Positions 53,424-63,308 of a DNA stretch of 64,000 bases are shown piece by piece (the first letter of the stretch is position 1; each line of letters opens with the position of its first letter). The notes below the pieces were generated by a model, which worked only from the letters and a program-made list of their open reading frames with translations, was not told the DNA's origin and searched no databases. The position numbers and the translations under genes were made by a program. The stretch is from assembly GCA_963767475.1 (NCBI GenBank), contig CAVYEI010000001.1, forward strand, positions 186,001-250,000, given 5' to 3'. The stretch is from WHSW01 sp963767475 (GTDB lineage Bacteria; Actinomycetota; Thermoleophilia; Solirubrobacterales; 70-9).

Positions 53424-53476
53424 CTCGGCCCCGTACCCGACCCCCGGGACCCCGACACCTGGCGACCCGATCAGCG

Positions 53477-53531
53477 GCGAACTCGGTGGGCATAGGTCGC
53501 CCGAAACCGGGCGTTAGCCGACCGAGTTCGC
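53477..53531. repeat. intergenic palindromic repeat, copy 1
   Basis: Outer arms GCGAACTCGGT (53477-53487) and ACCGAGTTCGC (53521-53531) are perfect inverted repeats. Nested inside is CGCCCG-AAAC-CGGGCG (53498-53513). It lies between the lysR end and the kinase start. A related element with the same arm sequence is at 58,321-58,372. The nested hairpin could act as a terminator for lysR. Confidence 0.6.
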
Positions 53532-54486
53532 GGCGAGCGTCGGTGAGGGCGGCGAGGACGGCGGCGACGGCGGGGCGGGCCACGGCGGCCGAGCGGGTGA
53601 CGGCCAGGAGCTCGCGGGTCACGGCCGGCGGGGCGAGGGGGCGGACCTCGACGGCGGCGACGCCGGTGCGGACGCCGAGCCGGGGCAGGAGGGCCACGCC
53701 GTGGCCGGCGGCCACGTGCTCGAGGTGGAGCAGGAGGTCGTCGGTCTGCCAGCGCACCCGGGGCTCGAACCCGGCGGCCCGGCAGGCGCTGCGGACGGCG
53801 GCGCCGCAGCTGACCTCGTCGGGGGCGACGATCCAGTCGTCGCCGGCCAGGGCGGCCAGGTCGACGGCCCGGACCGTCGCCGGCGCAGGGCCGGGTGGCC
53901 GGCGGGCAGGACGGCGAGCAGCGGCTCGACGAGGAGGGGCCGGGCGTCGAGGTCGCGCCCGAGCGGCAGCGGGGCGGCGGCGTAGCGGTCGACGACGGCG
54001 AGGTCGATGGTGCCCCGGTCGAGGTGGTCGAGGCTGCGGTGGGGCTCCTCGTCGATCACGGTGAGGTCGAGGTCGGGGTGGGCGGCCCGCAGCCGGGCCA
54101 CGACCGGCGACACGAGGGCGGGGGCGGCGCTGGGCACGGTGGCGATCCGGAACGGGCCGCCGACCGCGCCCCGCACCCGGTCGAGCTCGGCCGAGGCCGC
54201 GGCCAGGGCGTCGAGCACCCGGTCGGCGTGGCCGACGAGGGCGTGGCCGGCGGGGGTGAGGGTGGCGCGGCGGTCGGCCCGGTCGATCAGGGCCACGCCC
54301 GCCTCCCGCTCGAGGGCCGACAGCTGCTGGGACACGGCCGACGGGGTGAGGCCCAGGGCCCGGGCCGTCGCCGCGATGGTGCCGCTGCGGGCCAGCTCCC
54401 GGAGCATCCGCAGCCGGTCGACCGTGAGCGGGTCGCGGCGTCGGCCGCCGCCGCCGGTCGTCGCCGTCGCCGGTCGCGTCGCTCAC
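53510..54486 (-). CDS. LysR-family regulator (ArgP/LysG-like), frameshifted
   Basis: About 310 aa. DNA-binding HTH: LRELARSGTIAATARALGLTPSAVSQQLSALE (in parts), then ADRRATLTPAGHALVGHADRVLDAL. The effector domain has FRIATVPSAAPALVSPVVARLRAAHPDLDLTVID, IDLAVVDRY and, after a shift near 53,890, DWIVAPDEVSCGAAVR and HGVALLPRLGVR. GTG 54486 overlaps the stop of the dioxygenase gene (GTGA). The 3' end lies in the palindromic repeat, and a TAA is one base out of frame. Likely controls the adjacent lysine-degradation genes. Confidence 0.83.
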
Positions 54487-55544
54487 GGGGCGCCGGGCTC
54501 GCCGGCGTCGGCGGGACGGGTCATGGCGAAGATGCCGGTGGCGTTGGCGGCGTCGAAGGCCAGGTCGAGCCCGCCCTCGGGGAGCGGGTCGCGCGAGATG
54601 ACCTCGAAGAACGAGCCCGGGACCTCGCGCTCGACGACGTCGCCCTCCAGCGTGCGGCAGCGCCCGGCACGACCGTGGTGGCCCGGTGGGCGGTCTGGCG
54701 CACCCGGCCCGACGTCGACACCTCGACGGCTGTCCTTGATCGGGCCGACCCCGCTCGCGCTCGGACGTCGGCCACCGCGAACACGTCGTCGACCCGGTCG
54801 GTGCAGTGGTTGCAGGTGGTGCCCTCGGTGGCGATCCAGGCCATCTCGGCCGACTCGGCCCGCAGCACGTCGTGGTCCCGGTCGGTGGGCAGCGGGTGCT
54901 GGCGGCCGAAGGCGTGGCGCAGGGCGTCGACCAGGGCGACGGCATCGGCCGCGGGCAGCGGCGCGGTCGGCCTCCAGCCGGTCGAGCCGGTCGCGGGTGG
55001 CGGCGTCGAGGGGATCGGTCGAGCCGTCGAGCACCCGGGTGACGGCGTCCTGGAAGGCGGGCGAGAAGGTGTCGGGGTGGAGCTCGGAGACGAACCACTG
55101 GGGCACGACCTCGGGCCGGTCGACGTGGGCGTAGGCGTGGCCCGTCATCCGCAGCCGGGTGAGCGGGTAGGTGGCGTGGCGCTCGTAGCCGAGGGGCCGG
55201 AGGATGCGGGTCACCTGCTCGATGCCGGGCGGGAGGGCGCCGGCCGGCCAGGCGACGGTGCGCACGGCGGCGTGGTCGAGGACGACGCCCCGGCCGGCGG
55301 CCCGCTGGTCGACGGCGTAGGCGGCGGCCGACGGCACCACGCTCCATCAGGTCGGCGTAGAGCACGACGTGGAGGGCGTGGGCGATGTCGGCCCGGGCCG
55401 CACCGTCGAACTGGCGATCACGAGGCTGCCTGCGCAGCTCGTGATCCAGCTCGGCGGCCGCGAGGTCGACGGTGGCGAGGACCTCGTCGGCGGCGGCGTC
55501 GCCCAGGACCCGGCGGCACGACGGCGCGGCCGACCGCGCGTCAT
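54483..55544 (-). CDS. hglS: 2-oxoadipate dioxygenase/decarboxylase (HglS, DUF1338), frameshifted
   Basis: Fe(II) enzyme that converts 2-oxoadipate to D-2-hydroxyglutarate in lysine catabolism (family known from Pseudomonas HglS). About 350 aa. Seen: DEVLATVDLAAAELDHELRRQPRD, VVLYADLMERGAV, GVVLDHAAVRTVAWPAGALPPG (metal His), ILRPLGYERHATYPLTRLRMTGHAYAH, PQWFVSELHPDTFS, CNHCTDRVDDV (second His, usually N-H-x-T-x-R) and PGSFFEVISR (Glu ligand region). Several single-base shifts. ATG 55544 overlaps the preceding saccharopine dehydrogenase stop (ATGA), and its own stop overlaps the lysR GTG. Confidence 0.82.
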
Positions 55545-56620
55545 GCCGTCGACGGCCTCCTCGGCGAAGAGGCGGCCGGTGGTGGTGCGAGAGCAGGTCG
55601 TCGAGCGCGACGTCCTCCTGGCGGAGGAAGCCCTTGCCCGGCACCGCGCCCCGGCCGACCAGCTCGACCACGCCGCAGGCCGACGCCGCCGTGGTCCACG
55701 AGATGGCCCGCCAGCGGCGGCCGGCGATCTCGATCGGCTGCCACGCCCGCACGTGCTCGCGCCGGGTGAGGCCCTCGGGACCGCTGCCCTCGACGGCGGC
55801 GTAGAGGTAGACGACGTCGTCGTCGACCGGCGGCTTGGCGTTGACGAGGATCTCGCCGGCCAGCTCGCGCCGGTCGCGCAGCGCCAGCTCGTCGAGCAGG
55901 AAGCGGATGGCGTCGCAGTGGCCGGGGTACCGCAGCGTCTTGTAGTCGAGGTGGCGGATGCGGCCCTCGTAGGTCTCGCACAGGGTGCCGAGGCCGCCGG
56001 AGGTGGCGAAGGCCTCGAGCCGGTCGCCGCCGATCACCACCGTCTCGATGTCGGCCATGGCCGGCACCAACTGGCGGTGCCCGTCCCGGATGACCTCGCA
56101 GTCGTTGATGTACTCGTTGATCACGCCCTCGGGCGACCAGGTGAAGGCGTAGCCGAGCACCCGGACGGGTGCTGGGGCAGGGCGCCGACGCGGAGCTGCA
56201 TGCGGCGCAGGTCGGTGAGGCCGTCGGCCAGCGACGAGCCACGATGCCGATGAGCCCGGGGGCCAGGCCGCACTGCGGGGCCATGGCGACGTCGGCGCCG
56301 ACGGCCAGCTCGCGGATGCGGGTCGTGGTGGCGACGTCCTCGGTGAGGTCGAAGTAGTGGAGGCCGGCGGCGGCGGCGGCCTCGGCCACGCCCAGGTTGC
56401 GGTCGTACGGGCAGGCACGAGACCACGGCGTCGAAGCCGTCGAGGCCCCGCCGCAGGGCGTCGGGGTCGAACACGTCGAAGACGTCGACGGGGAAGGCCG
56501 AGGTCGGGCCGGGGCCGCAGGTCGCCGCCGGCGACGTCGAACCCGGCCCGCCTGCAGCAGGTGGGCCACCAGCTCGCCGACCTTGCCCAGGCCCAGCACC
56601 CGGATCCGCTCGATCGTCAC
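55541..56620 (-). CDS. saccharopine dehydrogenase-family protein, frameshifted
   Basis: NAD(P)-dependent saccharopine dehydrogenase/reductase type, about 360 aa. GTG 56620 opens VTIERIRVLGLGKVGELVAHLL (Rossmann GLGKVG). Joined frames give FDAVVSCLP, NLGVAEAAAAAGLHYFDLTED, QCGLAPGLIGIVA and the saccharopine-dehydrogenase C-terminal domain LGYAFTWSPEGVINEYINDCEVIRDG, then CETYEGRIRHLDYKTLRYPGHCDAI. The family makes or cleaves saccharopine to aminoadipate semialdehyde. At least six shifts. Divergent from the semialdehyde dehydrogenase gene. Confidence 0.82.
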   Translation of the reverse strand: MTIERIRVLGLGKVGELVAHLLQAGRVRRRRRRPAAPARPRPSPSTSSTCSTPTPCGGASTASTPWSRACPYDRNLGVAEAAAAAGLHYFDLTEDVATTTRIRELAVGADVAMAPQCGLAPGLIGIVARRWPTASPTCAACSSASAPCPSTRPGARLRLHLVARGRDQRVHQRLRGHPGRAPPVGAGHGRHRDGGDRRRPARGLRHLRRPRHPVRDLRGPHPPPRLQDAAVPRPLRRHPLPARRAGAARPARAGRRDPRQRQAAGRRRRRLPLRRRRGQRSRGPHPARARAGVAADRDRRPPLAGHLVDHGGVGLRRGRAGRPGRGAGQGLPPPGGRRARRPALAPPPAASSPRRPSTA

Positions 56621-56649
56621 TGCGTCCTCCTCGACGTCGTCGAACTTTG

Positions 56650-56690
56650 TGCCGGAATCACGGCATCCAGGACGACTTCCGACGAAGTCG
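56650..56690. promoter_or_regulatory. divergent promoter with two short palindromes
   Basis: TGCCG-GAATCA-CGGCA (56650-56665) and CGACTT-CCGACG-AAGTCG (56673-56690). They lie midway between the starts of the saccharopine dehydrogenase (leftward) and semialdehyde dehydrogenase (rightward) genes. These are candidate sites for the LysR protein encoded in the cluster. Confidence 0.45.
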
Positions 56691-56761
56691 CGTCGACCAT
56701 CAGACCGGCTGATGGCTCGAGTGGGTGGAACGTTAGCAGCGCTACGTGCCCCGGAGGCCCG

Positions 56762-58307
56762 ATGCCCGCCCTGCCCACCCCCGACGCCCTCGACCGCACG
56801 ACCCGCGAGGTGCTCGACCGGCTGGGCGTCACGGTCGCCGCCGGCGACGGCCTCCAGGGCCGCACCCCGATCACCGGCACGGCGCATCGGCGCCGGCCTG
56901 GCGCCGGCCACGCCCGCCGACGTCGACGCCGCCGTCGACCGGGCCACCGACGCCTTCCGCACGTGGCGCACCGACGCCGGCGCCCGGTGCGGGGCCAGCT
57001 GGTCCGGGCGCTGGGCGAGGAGCTGCGGGCCCACAAGGACGACCTCGGCGCCCTCGTCACGCCTGGAGGCCGGGCAAGATCCGCTCCGAGGGCCTGGGCG
57101 AGGTCCAGGAGATGATCGACATCTGCGACTTCGCCGTCGGCCAGTCCCGCCAGCTCTTCGGGCGGACCATCGCCAGCGAGCGCCCCGGCCACCGGATGAT
57201 GGAGACCTGGCAGCCGCTCGGCCCCGTCGGCGTCATCACCGCCTTCAACTTCCCGGTGGCGGTGTGGGCGTGGAACGCGGCCCTGGCCCTGGTCGTGCGG
57301 CGACCCGGTGGTGTGGAAGCCGTCGGAGAAGACGCCGCTCACCGCCCTCGCCTGCCAGGCGCTGCTCGACCGGGCCGCGGCGTCGGTCGGCGCCCCGGCG
57401 CACCTCGGCCAGGTCGTCGCTGGGCGACGCCGCGCGTCGGCCGGGCGCCTCGTCGACCACGAGGGCCTGCCGCTCGATCTCCGCCACCGGCTCGACCCCC
57501 ATGGGCCGGGCCGTCGGCGAGCGGGTCGCGGCCCGCTTCGGCCGGTCGCTGCTCGAGCTGGGCGGCAACAACGCCGCCGATCGTGCGCCCCGTCGGCCGA
57601 CCTCGACCTGGTCGTGCGGGCCGTCGTGTTCGCCGCCGCCGGCACCGCCGGCCAGCGCTGCACGACGCTGCGCCGGCTGATCGTCCACGCGACGTCCACG
57701 ACGAGGTGGTCGACCGGGTCGGCGCCGGCCTTCGCCTCGCTGCCGATCGGCGACCCGCTGGCCGACGGCACGCTCGTCGGGCCGCTGATCGACGAGCGCC
57801 GCCGCACGAGCGGGTCGTCGAAGGCCGCTCGCCGCGGCCACGGCCGACGGCGGCACCGTCGTCACCGGCGGCGAGCGGGTGCTCGAGCGACGAGGCCGCC
57901 GGACGCCTTCTACGTCCGCCCGCCGCTCGTGACGATGCCGGGCCAGACCGACATCGTCCGCACCGAGACCTTCGGGCCGCTCCTGTACGCCCTGACCTAC
58001 GACCGACCTCGACGAGGCCATCGCCCTGCACAACGGCGTGCCCCAGGGCCTGTCGTCGTCGATCTTCACCCGCGACGTCCGCGAGGCCGAGCGCTTCGTC
58101 GGCCCCGACGGCTCCGACTGCGGCATCGCCAACGTCAACATCGGCCCGTCGGGCGCCGAGGTCGGCGGCGCCTTCGGCGGCGAGAAGGAGACCGGCGGCG
58201 GCCGCGAGTCCGGCTCCGACGCCTGGACGGCCTACATGCGCCGCGCCACCACCACCGTCAACTACTCCGACGACCTCCCCCTCGCCCAGGGCGTCGAGTT
58301 CGGCTGA
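56762..58307 (+). CDS. amaB: L-aminoadipate-semialdehyde dehydrogenase (ALDH7-type), frameshifted
   Basis: NAD(P)-dependent oxidation of aminoadipate semialdehyde/piperideine-6-carboxylate to 2-aminoadipate. About 500 aa. Seen: DRLGVTVAAGDGLQGRTPITG, ICDFAVGQSRQLFGRTIASERPGHRMMETW (ALDH7 signature), GPVGVITAFNFPVAVWAWNAALAL, WKPSEKTPLTALACQ, LLELGGNNA, catalytic Cys in AGTAGQRCTTLRRL, and the end NVNIGPSGAEVGGAFGGEKETGGGRESGSDAW (in parts), then NYSDDLPLAQGVEFG. At least eight shifts. Divergent from the saccharopine dehydrogenase gene. Confidence 0.87.
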
Positions 58308-58320
58308 GTCCCTCAGCGCG

Positions 58321-58372
58321 CCGAACTGGGTGGGAAATCGGCCACTCTGGGGGCACGTTATCCACCAGTTCG
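58321..58372. repeat. intergenic palindromic repeat, copy 2
   Basis: Left arm CGAACTGGGTGG (58322-58333), right arm CCACCAGTTCG (58362-58372), paired except for one extra G. It shares the GAACT-GGTGGG left arm and the GTTA-CC-ACC-AGTTCGCGG right part with the element at 53,477. It sits between two convergent genes, so it may end both transcripts. Confidence 0.55.
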
Positions 58373-58382
58373 CGGGGGAGGG

Positions 58383-61300
58383 CTAGCTGACGACCCGGTT
58401 GCCGCCGGAGCGCTTGGCGCGGTACATCGAGCTCGTCGGCGGCGCCGAGGAGGGCGTCGACGTCGTCGAGCGAGGTGACCCCGACCATGTCGGCCCGGCC
58501 CACGCCGATCGACACGCCGAGCGATCACGGGCTCGTCGGCGCCGACGTCGATGGGCCGAGCACGGCCTCGCGGATCCGCTCGGCCACGTTCTGGACGCTC
58601 CTCGTCGGCCACGCCGATCGAGACGACGACGAACTCGTCGCCGCCGAGACGGGCCACCACGTCGTCGGCCCGGACGACCGTGCGGAGCCGCTTGGCCACC
58701 TCGACCAGGGCGGCGTCGCCGGCGGTGTGGCCCAGCGCGTCGTTGACCCCCTTGAACCCGTCGAGGTCGCAGAAGAGGACCCCGACCCGGGGCCCCTCGG
58801 CGCCGACGTCGGCGCCCGAGCGGTCGCCGGTGCGGTCCATCACGACCCGGAGGGCGGACTCCAGCCCGAGGCGGTTGGCCACGCCCGGTGAGCGGGTCGG
58901 TCTCGGCGAGGGTCGAGAGGCTGTCGGCGGTGGAGCGGAGGTCGGCCACGTCCTGGGCCAGGGCGCCGAGGTCGGAGGTGAGACGGGCGTGCTCGACGGC
59001 GGCGATGGCCTGGGCGGCCAGGACCCGCAGGGCGCTGACCCGGGCCGGCTCGACGCCGTCGGGGCGCTCGTCGCTCTCCAGGACGAAGGCGCCGGGCGTG
59101 CCGGTGGTGCCGCCGATCGGGAGCCCGAGGAGGGCCCGGGGCGCCCGGTCGCGCAGCCCCTCGTCGGCCCGCAGCCGCCGGTCGGCCGGCCGGGTCGACG
59201 AGGGCCAGCACCTGGCGGGTGCGCAGGACGTAGTGCAGGGCGTGGGCGCTGAGCCCGGGGTGGTCGGCGGGGTCGGGCGACGGCCGGGGCACGACCTCGA
59301 CGGTGCCGTCGCGGACCTGGGCGGCCACCTCGACGACGGGACCGCGACGGCGAGTGGAGCACGAGGTAGCCCCGGGTGGCGCCGGCCTGACGCATGAGCA
59401 GGTCGACCATGCGCTGGAGGAAGTCGCGCACCTCGAGCCCCTGGCCCAGCAGGCGTGCTGGCCTCGGCGAGGGTCTCGACCGCCACCGTGCTCTGCTGGC
59501 CCTCGGGCACCCGCCCGGGGTCGGCGCCGGGCCGGTGGGCGGCGCGTCGGGCACCGGCGACGCTGACCAGGCCGGGCAGCCGGTCGGCGCAGGCCGGCGG
59601 CGACGGCGTCGGCCCCCCACGCCTGCCAGGCGTCGAGGGCGATCGAGGCGTAGTGGCGGGCCAGCCGCTCGCGGCCCCGGCGCTGGTGGTGACGGGCGGC
59701 CCGCTCGGCGGCGAGGCCGAGGTCGCCGAGGGCGCGGTGCTCGGTGGCCAGCCGGACGGCCTCCTCGTAGCGGTCCATGGCCTCGCCCGGCGACCCGCCG
59801 GGGCCGTCGGCGGCGACGGCCTCGACCAGGGCCAGGCGGTGGGCGTGGTTGGCCGGGGCGTGCTCGGCCAGCGCCCGCAGCCGGACGAGGGCCGGGGCCA
59901 GGCGGCCCGGCGCCGGGCCCGCTCGACCCGGCCGCGCGCCGCGGCCAGGGCGTCGGCGGCGACGAGGGCGGCCTGGAAGCGGTGCACGCCGACGACGGCC
60001 TCGCCCGGCGCGGTGCGCAGCGAGCGGGGCGGCGGCGGCCACGGCCGCGGCCGCGTCGGCGCCCCGGTCGTGGCACAGGGCCACCAGGGCCCGCACGGTG
60101 TGGACGATGACGGCCAGCTCGCCCCGGCGGCGCTTGGCGTCGAGCCAGGCCGACGCCGAGAACGTGGGCCCGTCGAGCACGCCCGGCGCCGAGCCCGGTG
60201 CGGAGGTCGGCCACGGCCTGGGCCACCACGTCGACCCGCTGCTGGAAGGCCCGCTCCCCCATCTCGCCCATCTCCAGGCTCATGGTGGCGGCGTCGGCCT
60301 CGACGCGCCTGGAGCGGGTCGGGAGGCCAGCAGGGCGTGGAGCACGCCGAAGGTCCCGCCGGTCAGCCCGTAGCCCCGGGCCCCGCGAGGTGACGCGTGG
60401 CCCGGTAGCGCTGGAGGAGCGGGTCGACGGTGGCGTCGAGGGGCTCGCCCCAGTGGCGGACGAAGGCGTCGACGGCGAAGCCGACCATGGTGGCGTGGGT
60501 GGCCCGGCCCCGCTGCGACAGCTCGGACGCGACCTCGCCCGTAGCGCAGGCCCCGCGGCGTGCCGCCGGGCGATCGACACGCGACAGCATCCCGTAGGCG
60601 GCGAGGAAGTAGCCCGACGCGTCGGTGACGCCGTGGCGGGCGGTCAGCCGGGTGCCCCGGAGGACGAGGATGATGTGGGTCAGGGGCTGGTCGACGTAGG
60701 CCAGGTGGACGCAGCCGAGCATGGCGTCGAGCGTGGCGACGAGGCGCTCGTCGGTCGAGGGCCGGGGCGGTGAGGAAGTCCTCGGGCTCGCGGCGCCCAG
60801 CTCGGCCTGGGTGCGGGCCGCCTCGACGGCGACGTCGCGCCACGTGGGCCGGTCGGGCAGCGGCTCGCCCAGGTCGGCCAGGACGGCCGCGGAGCTTGGC
60901 CGAGCCCGCCGTCGTGGTCCTGGCGGGTCCACGACCGCATGCCCAGCACCCGCATGGTGCGGACCCGCTGGGGCGGCCGACGGGCGGTGGGCGTCGATGT
61001 CGGCCAGCAGCTCGTCGACCAGCTCGGGCCGACCGACCACCAGGGCGTGCTCGGCGGCCCGCAGGTGCAGCTCGAAGGTCCGGTCGGGGTGGCGGTCCCA
61101 GCCGGCCTCGCCCACGGTGGCCAGGGCGTGGCGCTGGAGGCCGAGGGCCTCCTGGAAGGCGCCGCTGCGGTGGGCGGCCCGGGCCGCGTCCTCGCACAGG
61201 GCCGCCAGCCGCTCCCGCGCCTCGGGGTCGGTGGCGAGCGCCGGGTCGTGCTCGAGCAGCTCGATGACGTCGATGCGGTGGGCGTCGGGCAGGTCGGGGC

Positions 61301-63308
61301 GGCCGTCGGGGCCCTCGTCGGCGGTGGCCAGGACGGCCCGGGCCACCCGCTGCTCGAGGTCGGCGCGGGCGGCGGGGTCGAGCACGGCGAGCACGGCGTC
61401 GCGCACGCCGTCGTCGAGGCAGGCCAGATCGCCCCGCTCCGACGGCGGGGCCAGGACGTGGGCCACGACGGCCCGGTCGACCAGGGCGGCGGCCTCCTGG
61501 GGCTCGATCCCCAGGACGTGGGCGACGACCGCGACTGGCGCCCGGCCCGCCCGGCCACGGCCACGATGGCGGCGGCGGTGACGGCGTCGGGCGCCAGGTC
61601 GCGCACCCGGGCGGCGGCCACCTCGGCCAGCGTGAGCGGCGCCTCGACCCGGAGGGCGCGCTCGGACCAGCGCCACCGGGCCTGCGTCGACGTCGACCCA
61701 CAGGTCGCCGGCCTCGACGAGCGACCACACGTCGGCGAGGGCGACGCGGGGCAGCCCGCCGGAGCGCTGCCAGACGGCGTCGGCCAGCTCGGTCACGGCC
61801 TCGGCGGGCATGCCCGTGCCCTGGGCCACCAGCTCGGCGACCGCGGCGGCGGTCGAGCGGCGCCACGACGACCTCGTCGACGGCCGCGCCCCGGGCCGCG
61901 AGCCCGCTCGAGCAGCGCCTCCAGCGGCACGGAGCCGCCGCCGGTGACCACCACGACGAGGAAGGGGCCGGCGTCGGGGTGGCCGCCGATCGACTCGAGG
62001 GCGCCGAGGAAGGTGGCGTCGCCCAGGTCGCCGTCGTCGAAGACGCCGACCGCGGGCGGGAGGTGGCGGGCCACCGCGGCGATCGAGCCCCGCGTGGCCC
62101 GGGTGACGCGGCCCAACGCCTCGGACGGGTCGACGTGGGCCGGCTCGGGCTGGGGCCCGACGAGGAGGCCGAGGGCGGGCAGCACCTGGGCGGCGATGGG
62201 CAGGTCGTCGCCCAGCGTCCGGCGGAGCTGGCCCTCGACGGCCCGCACGACCGGCTCGGGGGCGGTGAGCAGCTGCTCGACGAGCTGGCCCATCACGCGT
62301 GGCGCCCGTCTTGAACGGCACGGTGGCGCCGGGGTCGGACAGGGTGGCGATGCCGCACAGGACGCCCTTGGCCCGCAGGTCGTCGCTCATGGCCCGCACC
62401 AGGGCGGTGCGGCCCGACCCCGGCTCGCCCCGGACCACGACGATGCGGCCCTGGCCCTCGGCGGCCACGGTGTCGGCGGCGGCCACGATGCGGGCCCGGA
62501 GGTCGTCCCGACCCACCACCTGGCGGGGATCCTCCCAGCGGAGGGCGACGCCGCCGATCTCCGGCTCGGGGGCCGGGCCGTCGCCCTCGACGCAGGTGCT
62601 GGCGCTGGCGCCGGAGATCGCCCACCAGGCCGAGCACCGAGCGGTGCCGGCGGCGAGGGTCGGCGTGCGTGCTCCGGTCGAGCACGGCGGTGAGCCCCGG
62701 GCGGCACCTCGCCCCGCTCGGACAGGACGGCCGCAGGGTGGCGCTCAGCCCGAACAGGTCGAAGGCGGTGTCGGCCGGGACCGGCTCGGGGCCCCGCTGC
62801 TCGGGGGCCAGGTGGCCGCCGTGGCTGGAGCGCCGGGGGCGCACACCCGGCCTCGGCGGCGTCGTAGAGGTCGACCAGGACGGGCCCGTCGGGGCCGAGG
62901 ATCACGTGGTCGGCGTCGACCGCCCGGTGGACGATGCCCCGGGCGTGGAGGGCGGCCAGGGCGGAGCCGACGGCGATGGCGACGTCGAGGGCGCCGACGA
63001 CGTCGAGCTCGCCGGCGGCGGACCGCCTCGGCCCACGTCGGGCCGGGCGGGTCGTCGAGGATCAGGGCGACCCGCACCGAGGTGTCGACGAGGTCGCGCC
63101 CGGTGACCAGGTGCGGGTGCCGCACCGCGGTGGTCAGGTCGTGCTCGCGGCGGAGCCGCTCGCGCGACGCGTCGGTGGGCAGGTCCGAGGCGTGGGTCTT
63201 CACCAGGACGGGCGAGCCGTCCGCCGCCCGGGCGCGCAGGACGAGGGTGTCCCCCCGTCGTTGGACGGGGCGGACATCCTCCAGTCCCGGGAGGGGCCCG
63301 AGGCTCAC
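58383..63308 (-). CDS. pseudokinase-AAA-GAF-GGDEF signalling protein, frameshifted
   Basis: One continuous coding stretch of about 1,640 codons, read in pieces. N-terminal kinase-like domain: VLVKTHASDLP (Lys), LRREHDLTTAVRHPHLV, then GIVHRAVDADHVILGPDGPVLVDLYDA. The catalytic Asp is Ala (HRA) and DFG is DLY, so it is a pseudokinase. Next an AAA/STAND ATPase (MVGRDDLRARI, Walker A GEPGSGRT), a long TPR-like helical region, a GAF-like segment, and a C-terminal GGDEF with DPLTGVANRLGLESAL, FCDLDGFKGVNDALGH and ARLGGDEFVV. The I-site RADD sits five residues before GGDEF. More than fifteen shifts. GTG 63308 overlaps the upstream stop. Two or more separate genes cannot be fully excluded. Confidence 0.72.

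Noticed and set aside
51565..56418. 1617-codon open frame on the minus strand
   Set aside because: It stitches pieces of at least five real genes (saccharopine dehydrogenase, HglS, LysR, kinase, small protein) with out-of-frame stretches. It is not one protein.
48326..63308. Programmed ribosomal frameshifting
   Set aside because: Shifts are too many, occur in unrelated genes and lack a common slippery motif.
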